From CAMLOF01 sp041913045 (GTDB lineage Bacteria > Pseudomonadota > Gammaproteobacteria > Burkholderiales > Burkholderiaceae_C), in NCBI GenBank assembly GCA_041913045.1, contig JAYSGB010000007.1:62001-126000 (forward strand): DNA of 64,000 nucleotides, in the 5' to 3' direction. Position numbers and translations under genes: made by a program. The notes beneath the pieces were generated by a model. That model ran no database searches. It saw nothing but the letters and a program-made list of their open reading frames with translations, and was not told the origin of the DNA. Below, piece by piece: positions 50,001 through 54,652 of this stretch (position 1 is its first letter; each line of letters opens with the position of its first letter).

Positions 50001-53000
50001 GGAGCTGCAAAACGGCGGTGACGACACCATCTTTGGCACCGACACCGACGACATCCTCATCGGCGGTGCGGGCCACGACATGATCGACGGCCGCCAGGGC
50101 GACGACCTGATCTTCGGCGACAACGTGCGGCTCACGCGCATGGGCCTGCCTTATGACGGCAGCCTGCTCGACGACATTGCCAGCCTGCGCTTCCAGACGC
50201 TGTATGGCAGCCTGCTTTACAGCCGCACAGACCGTCAGGCTGAGAGCATGGCTGGTGGCTACGTGCCACCGGGGGGCATCGCTGTGGGCATCACCCAGTA
50301 CACCAGCGGCGTTCTTCTTACCGACGGCATTGCCCGCGCCTACCGCGACCCCAACGGACCGCAATGGTGGGCCGAGTACAGCATCGACTACGCCGACCTG
50401 CACACCTTCTCCATGGACCAGGGTGACACCGGTGTGGGCAGCTTCGGCAACGACTACATCGCCGGTGGCGCCGGGCACGACCAGATCTTCGGCCAGCTCG
50501 GGCACGACGTCATCCAGGGTGACGGTTCCATAGACGGCGCCGTGGCGGCCACGGCCCACGTGGGTGCGGCCCGTGCGGGCGGTGATGCCGATGACCCCAT
50601 CGGCGCGCTCAAGGTGGTGGCCAGCGTAGACAACCTCACCACCGACGGCCAGGACTACATCGAAGGTGGTGGCGGCTGCGACGTCATCTTCGGCAACCTG
50701 GGCCAGGACGACCTGGTGGGCGGCTCCTCCAACTTCTTCAGCCTGACCAGCGCCGAGAGCCGGCCCGATGACGACGACATCATCTTCGGCGGCTCTGGTA
50801 CGCAGATCTCGCGCAACAACGCAAAGAATGCCGACGTGTCCTTGTCTGACACGCTGGCCGAGTCCTCGCGCCACGCCGAAGACGCCGACACCATCGTTGG
50901 CGACAACGGCAACATCGTGCGCATCGTGGGCGCCAACCATACAGACGTGAACCCGCGTCCCGACCTCAACCCGCTGGCGCAGAACTACCTCACCTTTAAA
51001 TACGACATCTACGCTGGCCAGAAGATCGTGGTGCGCGGCGTCAGCCTGCTCGACTACACACCGGGCGGCCCCGACTTCGTGCCCGGCGACTTCTACCTGC
51101 CCACCGGCGAGCCCGACGAGGTGCTGCCTGACGACATGCGCAAGGAATTCGGCCTCTATGCCCGCCACGACATCGGCGGCCACGACGAGGTGCATGGCGA
51201 GACCGGTGACGACACCATCTACCTGGGCGGCGGCGCCGACATTGCCTTCGGTGACGCCGAGGACGACGACATCATCGGCGGCTGGGGCGCAGACTTCATC
51301 TCCGGCGGCACAGGCGAAGACGGCGTCATCGGCGACGACGGACGCATCTTCACCAGCCGCAACACAGCCGATACCACCAAGGCCGAAAGCCTTTTCGGAG
51401 TACATGCTCTGCTCGGCTCCGACCCCGACACCCGTACCAGCCAGGGCAACGTGCTCAACGAGTTCATCTACACCCCGGGGCAGGTACAGACCGAGACCAT
51501 CAACATAGGCGGCGAACTCAAGAAGTCGGTGGACATCACGCCCTACCTGCTGGTGCCGGCGGTCCAGGTGTCTTCCGAAGATCCCCTCACCGTGCAGACC
51601 ATTGCCCCGCTTTTCGCCGACGACATCATCTTTGGCGGCCTGGGCGACGACTTCCTGCACGGCGGCGCGGGTGACGACGCCATCAGCGGCGCCGAGGCGC
51701 TCACCGTGTCCTACACCGTGCGCTTTGGCGACGGGGTCAACACCGGCCAGCTCGAACAGCAGGCCACCGCCGTGGCAGGCCTGGTCCGCATCGACTACAC
51801 CCGGCCTTGGAACCCCGGCAACATCCTCTACTTCGGCGACGACACCAACCCCTGGAACTCGCCCAAGCCCATCGTGCCGCGCCTGGGTGAATTCTTCCTC
51901 TACGACGAATACGATCCGCGCCGCACCATCTTGTTCGACAGTAACGGAAACGTTTGGGACGAGAACAACCCGCTGCCCCAGGGCGGCCAGCTCACCGACC
52001 TGCGGCAGTACTTCCTCAACTTTGCGGAGGACGAAGGCGTCAAGATCAGTGGCTACACGCAGTTCAACCCGAACGGTACGCCCATCACCAGTTCCTTGCA
52101 GAACCGCGAAAGCGACGGCAAAGACGCCATCTTCGGCGACCTGGGCAACGACTGGATCGTCGGCGGCACGGGCCGCGACCACCTCTACGGCGGCTGGGGC
52201 AACGACCTGCTCAACGCCGACGACGTCATGGGCGGTCGCAACGTCTTCGTCGATGCGAACGGCGTGCGCACCTACAGCAAGACCTACGACACCAGCAACG
52301 CCCTCAACGACGTGCCCGACACCCATGTGTCCTACGAAGACCGCGTCTTCGGCGGCGCGGGGCTGGACATCCTCATCGGCAACACCGGTGGCGACCGCCT
52401 CATCGACTGGGTGGGTGAATTCAACAGCTACATCGTGCCCTTCTCGCCGTTCGGCATTGCCACGGTCAGCCGCCAAGTGCCGCCGCAACTGTTCGACTTC
52501 CTCTACGCCCAGGCCTACAGCGACGGTGCCGACATCACCCGCACCGCCGACACCGGCGACGCCAACGGCACCGACCGCTACAGCAACGTCAACAAGCTGA
52601 TGGGCGGCGTGCACAGCGAGATCGGGCTCATCACCCAGCAAGACCACGGCTACTGGCAGGACCAGACCGGCGGCCCCACCGACCCGCAGCCCGGCAACAT
52701 CCCCGGCGGGCGGCGCGACGTGCTGCGCACCTCCGACTTCAACGACGGCACCACCGGCGGCTTCGCCCCCGACGCGGGCACCTTCAGCGTCAGCAGCGGC
52801 AAGCTCAAGGCGTCCGCCACCAGCGGCAGCGAACAGGCCGTGGCCGTGTACTACCTCGACAGCTACCTGCCGGTGTATTACGAGATCAGCGCCGTCATCA
52901 CCGCCGACAAGCCCACCGGGCAATGGAAGGCCAACGCTTACGTCATCTTCGACTACCAGTCGCCCACCGACTTCAAGTACGCCGGCATCAACATCTCCAC

Positions 53001-54588
53001 CAACAAGATCGAGATGGGCTACCGCGACGCCAGCGGCTGGCACCAGGTGGTGCAGTCCAACAAGCCCGTGCAGCTCAAGCCCGCCACCAACTACCAGATG
53101 CTGGTGGCCGTCAACGGCACCAACGTCACCGTGTCGGTAGCGGGCGTCAACTGGTTCACCTACACCTTCGCGCCGCGCATCGTCGACGGCGAGCCCGTGC
53201 CGCTCAACAGTGGGCTGGTCGGCTTCGCGCTGGATGGTTCACGCGGCACCGTGGACAACTTCACCGTGCAGGTGCTGCCGCCTGATCTGTCGCTCAATTA
53301 CACCGACACCTTCACCGGCAGCACGGCCGCCCAGTTGTTCGAGTCCGCCACCGGCAGTTGGGTGACGGCTGCAGACCGCTACACCGGCACGGCGTCGGCT
53401 GGCAGCATCGCGCTCAGCCTGGCGGATCTGGGCCAGCCGCTGAACACCTCGTCCTACCTGGAACTGGAGGCCAAACTCAGGACGGGCGCCGTTGGCGGCA
53501 TCGTGTTCGACGCCTATGCCAGCGACGACTTCAAGTTCATCGCTCTGGACGACGTGAACGACCGCGTTGTCGTCGGTCACGTCTCACCCGAAGACGGTCT
53601 GCGCATCGACAAGACCTACGCCCGTGCCATGAACGCCAGCACCGACTACACGCTCAAACTCGTGTTCAACGGTGCGTCGGTCAGCATCTTCGTCAGCGGC
53701 AGCTTCGTGGGTACCTACAGCTTCAACGCCGCGCTGGTGGACGGGCAGTTCGGTGCCATGGCCCAGAACGGCAGCGCCTCATTCGACAGCTTCAGCATCC
53801 GCACCAATGACCCGGCCTTTGAAGGCTACGTGCCCGGCGCGTCGCTCATGTCGGCGCAGGGTGTGGCCGAACACGCCAAGGGCCAGCGCGTCACCCAGGA
53901 GCAGGCCGAGGCCTTGCTGCAGGAAGCGTTGCGCCGCCTCAACCTGACCGAAGATCCGGCGTTGCTCGCGGCCCTGGCCGACGTCACTGTGCGCATCGAC
54001 GACTTGGCCGGTGCCGAACTGGGCCGCTACGAAGACGGTGTCATCACCATCGACGTGAACGCCGCAGGGCACGGCTGGTTCGTGGACCACACCCCCATGG
54101 ACGACCGCGAGTTCGGCGACGACGGCCTGGCCGATGTGGGCGTGGCCACCACGCGCATGGATCTGCTGTCGGTGCTGATGCACGAGCTGGGCCACGCCAT
54201 GGGCCTGGACCACGAGGACGACGGCTGGATGGACGACACCCTGGCCACCGGCACGCGCACCGTGCTGTTGGACGACGGCGCGCCCGCACCCTCGGTGCTG
54301 GCAGGCGCCGGAGTGGCCGAGCCGCCCTTCGGCCAGCCCGTGTTCGATGTGCCCCAGCCTGGCCCGACCAACGCGGCTGCCGCACCGGTGGACGAACTCG
54401 CCCCGCGCATCCAGTGGGGCAAGTTCCAGCACCAGCCCGTGGTGCCCGCGCCGCAGGCCCAGCCCCTGTGGGTGGACGACTTCGTGCAGCACCTGGGCAG
54501 GAGCGAAGCCGTGCGCAACCCCAACGCCAGCCTGCGGGTGCAAATTCCCGTGGCGGCGCAGACCACGCCCAGCCCGCGCGCGCTGTGA
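26047..54588 (+). CDS. Giant LEPR-XLL/RTX surface protein with C-terminal metzincin protease
   Basis: One frame of 9513 residues runs without interruption. No classical Sec signal is seen; a basic N-terminus leads to the LEPR-XLL motif LEAVEPRLLLSAD (78-90). Blocks in order are: beta-strand repeats to about 690; five 380-400-residue super-repeats (about 690-2285); shorter beta repeats of roughly 70-90 residues (to about 4085); modules with HGLSTGDTVEYF-type turns (about 4090-4640); further beta-rich parts; a dockerin-like EF-hand pair (6246 and 6325); Calx-beta-like segments (about 6520-7020); RTX calcium repeats (about 7840-8790); two lectin-like domains (about 8895-9258); and a metalloprotease with HELGHAMGLDH (9379-9389). 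Cysteine is very rare. The ATG at 26047 has GGAG six bases upstream; a GTG at 26035 is less likely. I infer a secreted or surface adhesin. A strong terminator follows. Confidence 0.9.
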   Translation: MEPLGQSHRSVIQNRRPFIPTALQPSKLWSRLQDSYSQWRDKRVAAVHAADLDAHGRPAARVRMRMRSRARHGQGFGLEAVEPRLLLSADLSYTAAGSGDVTLRMDEVDGVETVRLVDSADSSIIYGSVARADIDGSSGYGVRVDSAGFDLTLRIDASVESASLAGGIQFVGGSGQDTLAGSSLDSVWTISGEGSGQVGSVSFSGVENLQGASGNQDTFVLGEAGGLAGVMDGGAGGFDTLVLDGGQFSSVVYTATSGSAGTIERDGQLLSYDGLEPIIDNTVVADRVIATSGFDDEATLTDNGDGTLTLASTSFIPTFESITFAKPTSSLTINLGADMGVPFLSEDVLTVVSLNAAGMDLTINGDAGQDRVIFSGPVTAGDIVVNAEQITVSGTVNAGLLNLTASDTDGGAVDADGEYLGGIFEGLYIATPEAVIDLTGATINASGAVVLMATATTTVSANPSTLGSTVDATVIRVLPTANIVFNNTTLSAASVVAASAVSATVAFEDEADGTDSDTSSDAAVTVLVLISDATMGVEGASSLSVSGSVALTAATVLNVDSTADGSGGTAGATLAVTEIQAHTAAYVSGTASIGDLAGDSPDTITVSAALTSTVNTEATSTAGGAEASVGGDNQSEERLDDPNKDGSTGDQAQTSGGSINFAGAVAVTDYRPVTEAYVNTGGSLLTAGALNVSAMATESVSTRADGSNTGDSGTGVGVAVAIGVVDSEVSAYLGGAATLDASAVSVSATLDADNTYEVEATSGAGDGTQTGVAGSLAVNVVDTLVAARVLSGASLDLTGASLSLSATSATNATTHAVPHDSGGSSDLGIGASVAVAVIDNVTEAAIQSNADVANADDVTLVASGSHVSDTLAEAGGEGSTGLGGAFAIDVIDNITSATLGSDVDELSISGNFSALASHHGVSTTTASGTALGSDTAVGATLALSFVDNRATASTSRSLRADGSVSFGAHADGSSTATATASAAGADTDDEGTNGNASADDQVGEQTSLANSKSGDGDAVGQSADDGSGSGGAVGVAAALAVNVSSAVAQALVGAGTTVVANDDGVGGGNLSLAATNNMDAEAVADGSAAEGSIETAVGVAVAINVADMDNEALVLGTADVTAQGLGASASMKDVGGNTKHKFGAKATSGASGTDTGVAGSFALNVSNAKTEAALRDGSQTDAGTGDVSLTTASTTETDVQATANAVGGSTGVGASIAVNVVDNTTESQIENNAILNGGDDVTLSATGSHTTTTLASSGAEAGDGTGVGGSFAITVADNLTQATVGTGTGLNISGNFSATATHHGLTATTANGDALGSSTAVGAAIALSFVDDKALASTLRDINADGSVSLAAFADGSSTATATASAAGASKEEDTDGNGNNTDDTADKQVAKQTTLANDKSGDSDAAGQQADDGSGGSVGVAAALALNVASATAEASILGANTDIVADADDSGVGAVTLSATNNMDAEAIADGSAAEGSIETAVGVAVAINVADMDNVALIGTGAFVSAQGITATANMKNVGGNTKHKFGAKATSGASGTDTGVAGSFALNVSNAHTEAALKGTSETQAGDGDVTLTAASTMETDVQATANADGGSTGVGVSIAVNVADSTTEAQLENSAILTGGDDVTLSATGSHTTTTLASSGAAAGDGTGVGGSFAITVADNRTEASLGTGTGLNIDGSFSATATHHGSTGTTAKGDALGSTAVGAAIALAFVTDEAYAGTQRNLVADGSIAFGAHADGKSTADALASAAGAEKDDDGDGNDTNDDANKQVGKQTDLADDKSGRTNEQGTERTSANSSSGDVSVAAAIALNVAESTAQAIVAPNLTITADADNNNAGTGTLSLQASNNMDATTSADGKAKTSSGGTAVGVAVAINVADMTNEALIGTGSVITADGLTLRATMKDVAGDTPDTHRFAATALSGASGGDVGVAGSVAINVATANTTARVSSGASVILSAGDVTVEAVSRTEDTVSAKAAAAGTGDAGVGASIAVNIALADTIAEFQNGSSVSGSADDFDVKATHNGSVTSTAEAGAAGSTAVGGGIAVTVAESDTTARAGSGGGGTITLTGGLEVEATHTDTVYTLSNGEAAGSGVGVGVSVSINILVDKTTAEVGRSFSGADFIDVLATSTIDAKAESKASAKGGSSKKADGVSDSNNADQESAEQSSFATGKGGSGATPQNTTSAGSNLNTANSNSTSQSSNGTGSNNVKVAATVAVNFMDADNQAIVGPNVTLGSTGDAHVGAIAQFDGRALATATSTDINSDTGVAGAVAVNIGLADNLARVGSNSSITADSVTVRAIQPDSAVNTWQARALAGAVSSGDGIGGSISVNYLDVTTLADVQTGATLTGTQGDVTVAAQSHNELQNVAGGAGLSIGDSGTGVGVAVAVNVLVNPNDDSVTDPQGLYTGARVGADATLESQTGSVSVTADASLVPITEELLAGVEIAVTSAAAGIAASSGGAAVGGSASVNVIHMKTEAVVGAGATLDAQQDVTVSAVDVMHLFTFAGGLGVSGSGNAGVGIGIDVGVLFRTTQATIGADASLTATAGDILVKADSDDDITSLAASFGVAGSGVAIAGSVGVQVLDTDTRAVVANGANSSDGASLQAGGDVTVTADSDLNALMIAGAVGVGSDVGLGLASTVLVHLDTVEARVGDHAFVEAAGDAGVSVSATSDEQILALSAAAGVASTAGIAVVPTIVVLEEDTSATIGRSATVNARNNDVLSDPDLFVHAEANTDIISVAGSLAIGGTAGVGVGADVLTLTKNTTAAIDSNVTANVDGDIGVDADATEDITSVAAGVAVGGTAGVGANAGVHVLTINTRAFIGDDPTDGVASAGAGHVHAGGAIRVQADDTTEVDKFVATLAVGGSAGVGAAATVTVVNKTTEAFVGAGARVTADGRTPGLLAATGAFNASYGGSAAVGASGIESSTADDANFGDLQNAGEVGTPDVDAVDYDSSGGAEADPKSRAQRVLGGGSSTVRGLSVAATNRDDIETYAAAIGGGTVGVAVSAAVNVINTDTLAYIGDNALVNTDQSNASDAQTVNVAAVNDFHHVALAAGAGFGVVGVSPGVDVTVLNGNHKASIGAGATVKAKDDVSVTASSSDDVLLVGLGIAAGAVGVGGGVSVLSLTNITHASIAGNVTAGSDVNVRAVDDTDVLVVAGAAAGGVVGVGASVGVLVINKDTQAFVDTGASVNALGAGTPDVAGVLTGVINEGSDIDTMAKATRSGLIVQAESSEDIMHVVVAAGVGFVGVSGAVAVSVIDSDTVAWIGGAQINQTNSNAGADDDQGVYVGAANSLNVDTLVTGIAGGFVGVGGAVNVGVVKNDVNAQILGGANIRVANDVEVNALGVKDIDDIVISGAGGVVGVAASVSVWSVGTELDRSYKNGEDASGDALTREFEEVQFDPNAAGVIDADEDSISLGSTYGLSNGDQITYHKDSGGLANFGLTDGQTYYVKLLGNGRMSLHTSNTLSDASRVNLIEPPADAGNEHTFTGSFSDSAEADAARQGQNASGAVGASLDSFSADMDADTGDGNESSDERLVNVTNAGSSATTTNGPSASSVTDALGELNVTAGTSATIAAGVTINAGGDVRVQAEEDLEFNATLGSVGVGAVGVGAAIGVFSITSNVTASAGGTLTAGGDVEIASGLDEDIDVMSVAGSAGLIALGGAVVVLNNHSTNHALLLGSASVDGANRLEVSAVTDQDITAETAGAAAGLVGVGASVIRVQVGDGNSNTPETRANIGANAQVGQITPVGSVAVQASSTLDVGADTYAIAGGLVGVGVNLAFIDAHHDVEASVSAGADIAASGEVLVEALTSLAGDANVFSYTFGALAFGTSLVKVRMSPHVTAKEEGDVEAGSLTVRAAHNFDGETALNRTVSAYAQASGGGLVSGQGAAPDVETNAVVVAEITGGSQLTLTGDLSIQARSSNQALADTEVDSFGAAGIGITVAKATASGSTRATLGTNVTSGRDVEVRARSANSATARAEAAGGGVLVGFVSNYAKAAASPTVTAEILDNLTLAGVRDVDVVADANTEADSRVVGVAVGGLVGAGDSDANTEANATATARIGAGTLISATGNIVVSATAAPIDVDPADYSIQDADGVANTVTVNRHGLSTGDTVEYFANGNLNVIAGLEGTSPDEQFDENGNLQIVQVNRVYNVINVYDGAGHIEEDLLYFGSVFDAAAVDSLTDTITFNGAHNLESGDAVRYYRDEGETTLVGGLSESGLYYVLKVDDRRIKLVDTHDKAVNPGDYFDDFDPTDVAGSVITIEDHGYTNGTAVTYDAPDPTTFAGLQVDVSVGGTRDDGSVILNDAPSANNIHFVDENLHSAAHGFTDGEQVYYSVQAVEGGITPIGGLDNGEIYRVKVIDSYTIQLKNSDQITEQVRFVLDNGTQRIIRTDGLDWEDNGFGVGVKLVVTGSGSNNGTYTITGVSGATLTVASSPDFAATRVNDVFDFIDGGAGDDAIYWDDGNWADEGFTAGMLVTISNADVGGNNKSVTISSVSGKYLYFATGTFTADNDDFATVDRAAQTKTFDSEVIALSFDKTFDRNANPPVTPDEDIHSLIRVADRAIGNLVDGRTYYVTNATEDTFQLADTYTDALAGTAKTLVPTGLAGPYANHRIGALAVDLTAAATSGQQLRIDIGDGVTSVAAGQALLGPGGVSLAEIAPQSADGVSSVYSKGSGGGFIGIGFNRALMTNNATANASIASAFLTTTGNVTVESLARTNSTAYATNGTGGFVAVGDATASITQAVSSTASIDANSRVVAGGDLTVAAESDFNASASSRSSTGGAVGLADANSSVTLTLNTQALIGENAVVLVGDLARITADTRGNASAKSYASGVGIGGDGRADASVFMPVALTKVEIDDDAYISAERLLARAAVEHVVLRSDADGRGGGLYAEGTSGSSVTAPFNTQVNIQQDAELYGYEGVDLVTRYSEIDTLAKGFARATGLFGYVSTNATNNTDLTSSLYGALGAHVTAGPRSPTDGDLANPSSGTQPTGRLALYGANEYVGTLKQDHSASVSRRALAAGSASGSSPDDRNDGIDFSSDVTILSGRSPELLTKTLVIGAEGTIETAVEITVNDTAGGGGSAEVQGDTINSTNIVVNDITNPGPGDVIFDSGEIANSEGTGTWTFRETLQRIEIVNESHKDIYINDIDVTTSDQPIVWLRPSTATSLDFNIEHDAAPTLIEITNKGNADIYLNGKINNPIGTTTIVNENGSVFATRDRVSDLAADQSLIRTHILNIRATEYVGSTLDRISIDVVDSSGLPRSADFDSGRVSALTDEVVLNRENTFFTGQLVRYDALSGHNLQGLQNGGYYYMIVGDGGQRVQLAQTLQNALDGVAMDIGGTSDLDHQHRFTAAESFTVDAGASTYLDLRALLRDSVSPYIVDIDRISAGTDIDVLLQTSRVQTGNGAAAGVLVKFNLHPSGEVHYTYFDDPDAASAPGLSRGLFGTGNTAIASTYDFRGRVPGTGPNKGLYELAGLQAGNNVKVVAVENANSAADRTINVLGITELDVTGTQTGTGHITVLTNGWVALTEKTGDLRVESLTSNYSDVLLYSPQRIIDATGDSNATSDVAGRNITMVAASSFVNPDASEVPGEVTNPTRVAGAGNPLGGIGRTDNFLEINVANSAAGVLRAYDMASAAQTEGIFIDEMSGDLYLHTVKTSDDVSLRTKGGSILDAKAGSDVDGDANVLAQSVDLDANGGSIGTVGNDVEIDSRRFSTDYGDPLDQPPGNDYLPNLDDWLESIGDDVGLEATGGIYLTEVDDELRLVLAHSYSGNIRLTVREDAGAISVDENLYLIDHGEARFAEDNTTASDAGGNQPDAQRNVPHGQIFAEQGSVELRVGDNVFTDENAEILAAQGIVIRGDHVNNDANFGTHMILRGRLIAGAVVSAGSESGSTPVGTATPSLASPVHLTQIFGNADEDFFQFGDPTGIDGGTTQGNAGYIFIGSKTRVYGSADATVSALDVANDGEDSFRVYYLQDAATRTSPETASVVAEHTLTLDGQAGSDSYFIHTTGSNGVDERNYIINLLDHGHEDDGVDEAFIYGFDSDVNGLDGLGNKPGDDIFLLRAGQYIPGEPDADRPGYVAMLHGQVSTYEDVIVGNESSTEVQRINYDTGLNGRLLVEGLGGNDAFYSDDATVTTTLDGGEGFDTFQVGQIFGTNRNQVDGNLLPEDVFANLVATTRGWLSAGTTAPMVALGGSGNDEFRVYSNQSALRLEGDDDNDLFIVRAFALAATVDFDWNNDGVMDKADLDGGVAVLKALDEIWRDDETQTVDEVVAQLPPSLVGTFISLADYKTALAAKLNALPLPVGSQSPFDVNRDLTINYVDLNLTQGNVSDDTIVLDEDGVATPQIGRGFSVAQAPDIRTGGGADEVRYNVNAPVSVDGGTGFDKLVILGTEFADDIVITKNGIYGAGLSVKYTTIEVVEVDGLEGDDEFFVQSTEFGVAYRVIGGLGSDTINVAGDVTEDIVTRELEGASGTVDHLVTSDDFLYNGIVIDGIDYNVPVTGEGLVVINEETGGATDGRTVVAERTDDQAGVFDFYTVRLAEALTGDQVVYVTVSASRSNQEERDGYDLNPDPLVDGEGDSIWLGKYDPSGLLSADGASVVRGDFQRTIYVDGVATKVANRAIVLRFDKDNWADEQSVFVYAPDDPRSEGDRVVVIQHSVISNDERYDAIDVRNVEATVIDNDTPGVQITEINPNNPSEVDGRTLVIEGNGTTELQDAFLVQLSRAPELGDTIVIRIDFGAGDDAAIALSDGGSGRFNATTRTISFDITNWNIGVRVNVQALDDFVGEDPETAVLKFVKDASSVDLDGDYVIPNLRSGSGILDVEVIDNETEGAVVMESGGSTLVINDGVSTDDYTIRLTRPVEDGKTVNVAILTDGLADVADILDGNGVSLSPTYQTIGAIRPSERFAGSIVFENVDILGTDYGTLTRGTGADLGSFIEEGWQVGDQIRIGGAGVAYNGDYVVTAVTDDSITLSAALSVGTETEIEDTVSLSVLAPEGVWKGEVTVEENVLDEFLSNKAGYDVFVDRLFRTAAVDEMQGWLAEGFLEGQRVRVFELDGSGARTGNYADFKIAIIRGDNDTKDDRLQFTLENDIDNDNVGDQEDWLTGTLNVEVNRIAKIITFNSIEGDASAWHQQHTVVLEADPYFEVPTVREGVKAFPVSGHYLANLRGPLAVEGGPTGADRSLTNGVKLPGEADGFLIAIGTQAPESQQIDVLNIFNDTSKANGTGVMTKTTLTGFNMADELDFSELVYGVSQEDADTFGESLVVPGGISFGKINFGSSGFGTDDQQSTIEVVNLMLGEGNDQLTINSTIEAAPFVQAQNEFTFSTTPYVGDGGVPANNGTIRRDGFDWKAQGFLVGQLIEIDDPDYAGMKWRVVAIEDAIEYFEADGVTPIINPDTGLPYRDPNDNSILVVQNVSGHALPALTGEQKIIALDRLVMLVDEEVGVAGSATGGTLTKSGSTWEEEGFLEGHLVTLRTGGGDQQYRVLSFTEDGLGMVLEGQAMTSGTVTYNAIFVQGPHGGLTVTHGGGNRWIETDGTFDIVAGSTAGTTELSRTDGRSFVDDRYAVGQRIQLAGESYTREILAIVNDTTNLPQGAFTGWGTASTLVLSGVPTVSGQAVPLHIHVAEALRTEFTETVTVQLTDFNTDELIDDLHTTVTRSGGTWEAEGFYVGQVIYIEGYAGGFTITEFINGGTTAVLGNAALSSCGCHGPTDLTIFGYDITRDGGKRVGGDHFIVNGGAGPDSPLVIYGDTSQDGVWYSGRPQDRLGLEFGEKPFDPFPQLPDEDNEDDEWIFPVANPYKLAGHDVIDASALFNNGATVGITAYGGAGNDLIIGSQNGDHLAGGSGDDTILGQLGSDHIYGDSGVNVNILTRALQIATVDNSPGPSVDKNIAKADSTFKPVASPVRDDLQAGRDTIDGNGSGNADVQNIIFGDHGEVVQAVEDPNLPPVLLQKIQTTELASIIAINSLELQNGGDDTIFGTDTDDILIGGAGHDMIDGRQGDDLIFGDNVRLTRMGLPYDGSLLDDIASLRFQTLYGSLLYSRTDRQAESMAGGYVPPGGIAVGITQYTSGVLLTDGIARAYRDPNGPQWWAEYSIDYADLHTFSMDQGDTGVGSFGNDYIAGGAGHDQIFGQLGHDVIQGDGSIDGAVAATAHVGAARAGGDADDPIGALKVVASVDNLTTDGQDYIEGGGGCDVIFGNLGQDDLVGGSSNFFSLTSAESRPDDDDIIFGGSGTQISRNNAKNADVSLSDTLAESSRHAEDADTIVGDNGNIVRIVGANHTDVNPRPDLNPLAQNYLTFKYDIYAGQKIVVRGVSLLDYTPGGPDFVPGDFYLPTGEPDEVLPDDMRKEFGLYARHDIGGHDEVHGETGDDTIYLGGGADIAFGDAEDDDIIGGWGADFISGGTGEDGVIGDDGRIFTSRNTADTTKAESLFGVHALLGSDPDTRTSQGNVLNEFIYTPGQVQTETINIGGELKKSVDITPYLLVPAVQVSSEDPLTVQTIAPLFADDIIFGGLGDDFLHGGAGDDAISGAEALTVSYTVRFGDGVNTGQLEQQATAVAGLVRIDYTRPWNPGNILYFGDDTNPWNSPKPIVPRLGEFFLYDEYDPRRTILFDSNGNVWDENNPLPQGGQLTDLRQYFLNFAEDEGVKISGYTQFNPNGTPITSSLQNRESDGKDAIFGDLGNDWIVGGTGRDHLYGGWGNDLLNADDVMGGRNVFVDANGVRTYSKTYDTSNALNDVPDTHVSYEDRVFGGAGLDILIGNTGGDRLIDWVGEFNSYIVPFSPFGIATVSRQVPPQLFDFLYAQAYSDGADITRTADTGDANGTDRYSNVNKLMGGVHSEIGLITQQDHGYWQDQTGGPTDPQPGNIPGGRRDVLRTSDFNDGTTGGFAPDAGTFSVSSGKLKASATSGSEQAVAVYYLDSYLPVYYEISAVITADKPTGQWKANAYVIFDYQSPTDFKYAGINISTNKIEMGYRDASGWHQVVQSNKPVQLKPATNYQMLVAVNGTNVTVSVAGVNWFTYTFAPRIVDGEPVPLNSGLVGFALDGSRGTVDNFTVQVLPPDLSLNYTDTFTGSTAAQLFESATGSWVTAADRYTGTASAGSIALSLADLGQPLNTSSYLELEAKLRTGAVGGIVFDAYASDDFKFIALDDVNDRVVVGHVSPEDGLRIDKTYARAMNASTDYTLKLVFNGASVSIFVSGSFVGTYSFNAALVDGQFGAMAQNGSASFDSFSIRTNDPAFEGYVPGASLMSAQGVAEHAKGQRVTQEQAEALLQEALRRLNLTEDPALLAALADVTVRIDDLAGAELGRYEDGVITIDVNAAGHGWFVDHTPMDDREFGDDGLADVGVATTRMDLLSVLMHELGHAMGLDHEDDGWMDDTLATGTRTVLLDDGAPAPSVLAGAGVAEPPFGQPVFDVPQPGPTNAAAAPVDELAPRIQWGKFQHQPVVPAPQAQPLWVDDFVQHLGRSEAVRNPNASLRVQIPVAAQTTPSPRAL
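28200..32890 (+). repeat. Five in-phase super-repeats of about 387 codons in the giant gene
   Basis: Comparable positions (the GTGGCCAT-type block encoding VAINV) fall at 28204, 29347, 30508, 31669 and 32866, giving periods of 1143, 1161, 1161 and 1197 bp. Each unit contains several beta-strand sub-repeats plus an acidic Gly/Asp/Asn linker followed by a Gln/Lys/Ser stretch. The two central units are nearly identical as protein: over 32 codons from 29281 and 30442 I count one replacement and eight silent codon differences. The copies therefore differ mostly at silent sites. Confidence 0.85.
49570..52420 (+). repeat. RTX nonapeptide repeat clusters
   Basis: Clusters of the calcium-binding GGxGxDxUx pattern occur within the giant gene near 49570-49680, 50010-50130, 50450-50800, 51170-51350, 51610-51720, 52110-52220 and 52340-52410. 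Examples are GGSGDDTILGQLGSDHIYGD and GGAGDDAISG. They are separated by longer non-repeat inserts. RTX repeats fold on binding calcium outside the cell and are typical of proteins exported without periplasmic folding. Confidence 0.85.
53860..54260 (+). other. Metzincin (matrixin-like) protease domain of the giant protein
   Basis: Within the giant gene, this segment encodes helices (EQAEALLQEALRRLNL) leading to LMHELGHAMGLDHEDDGWMD. HExxHxxGxxH supplies three zinc ligands (His9379, His9383, His9389) and catalytic Glu9380; Met9395 is placed like a matrixin Met-turn. All key residues are present, so the domain may be active. About 100 residues follow, ending in a Trp-Val-Asp-Asp-Phe-Val segment that could act as an export signal. 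Confidence 0.8.
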
Positions 54589-54612
54589 GAGGCTGACCTC
54601 GGGCGTGCCCGC

Positions 54613-54652
54613 CAAGGCTTGCCACTCCTGCGGGGGTGGCAAGCCTTGTTTT
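54613..54652 (+). terminator. Strong rho-independent terminator after the giant gene
   Basis: A perfect 13-bp stem (CAAGGCTTGCCAC at 54613-54625 with GTGGCAAGCCTTG at 54636-54648) and a 10-base loop are followed by TTTT. It begins 25 bp after the giant gene stop, separating that transcript from the sapC operon. Confidence 0.93.
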
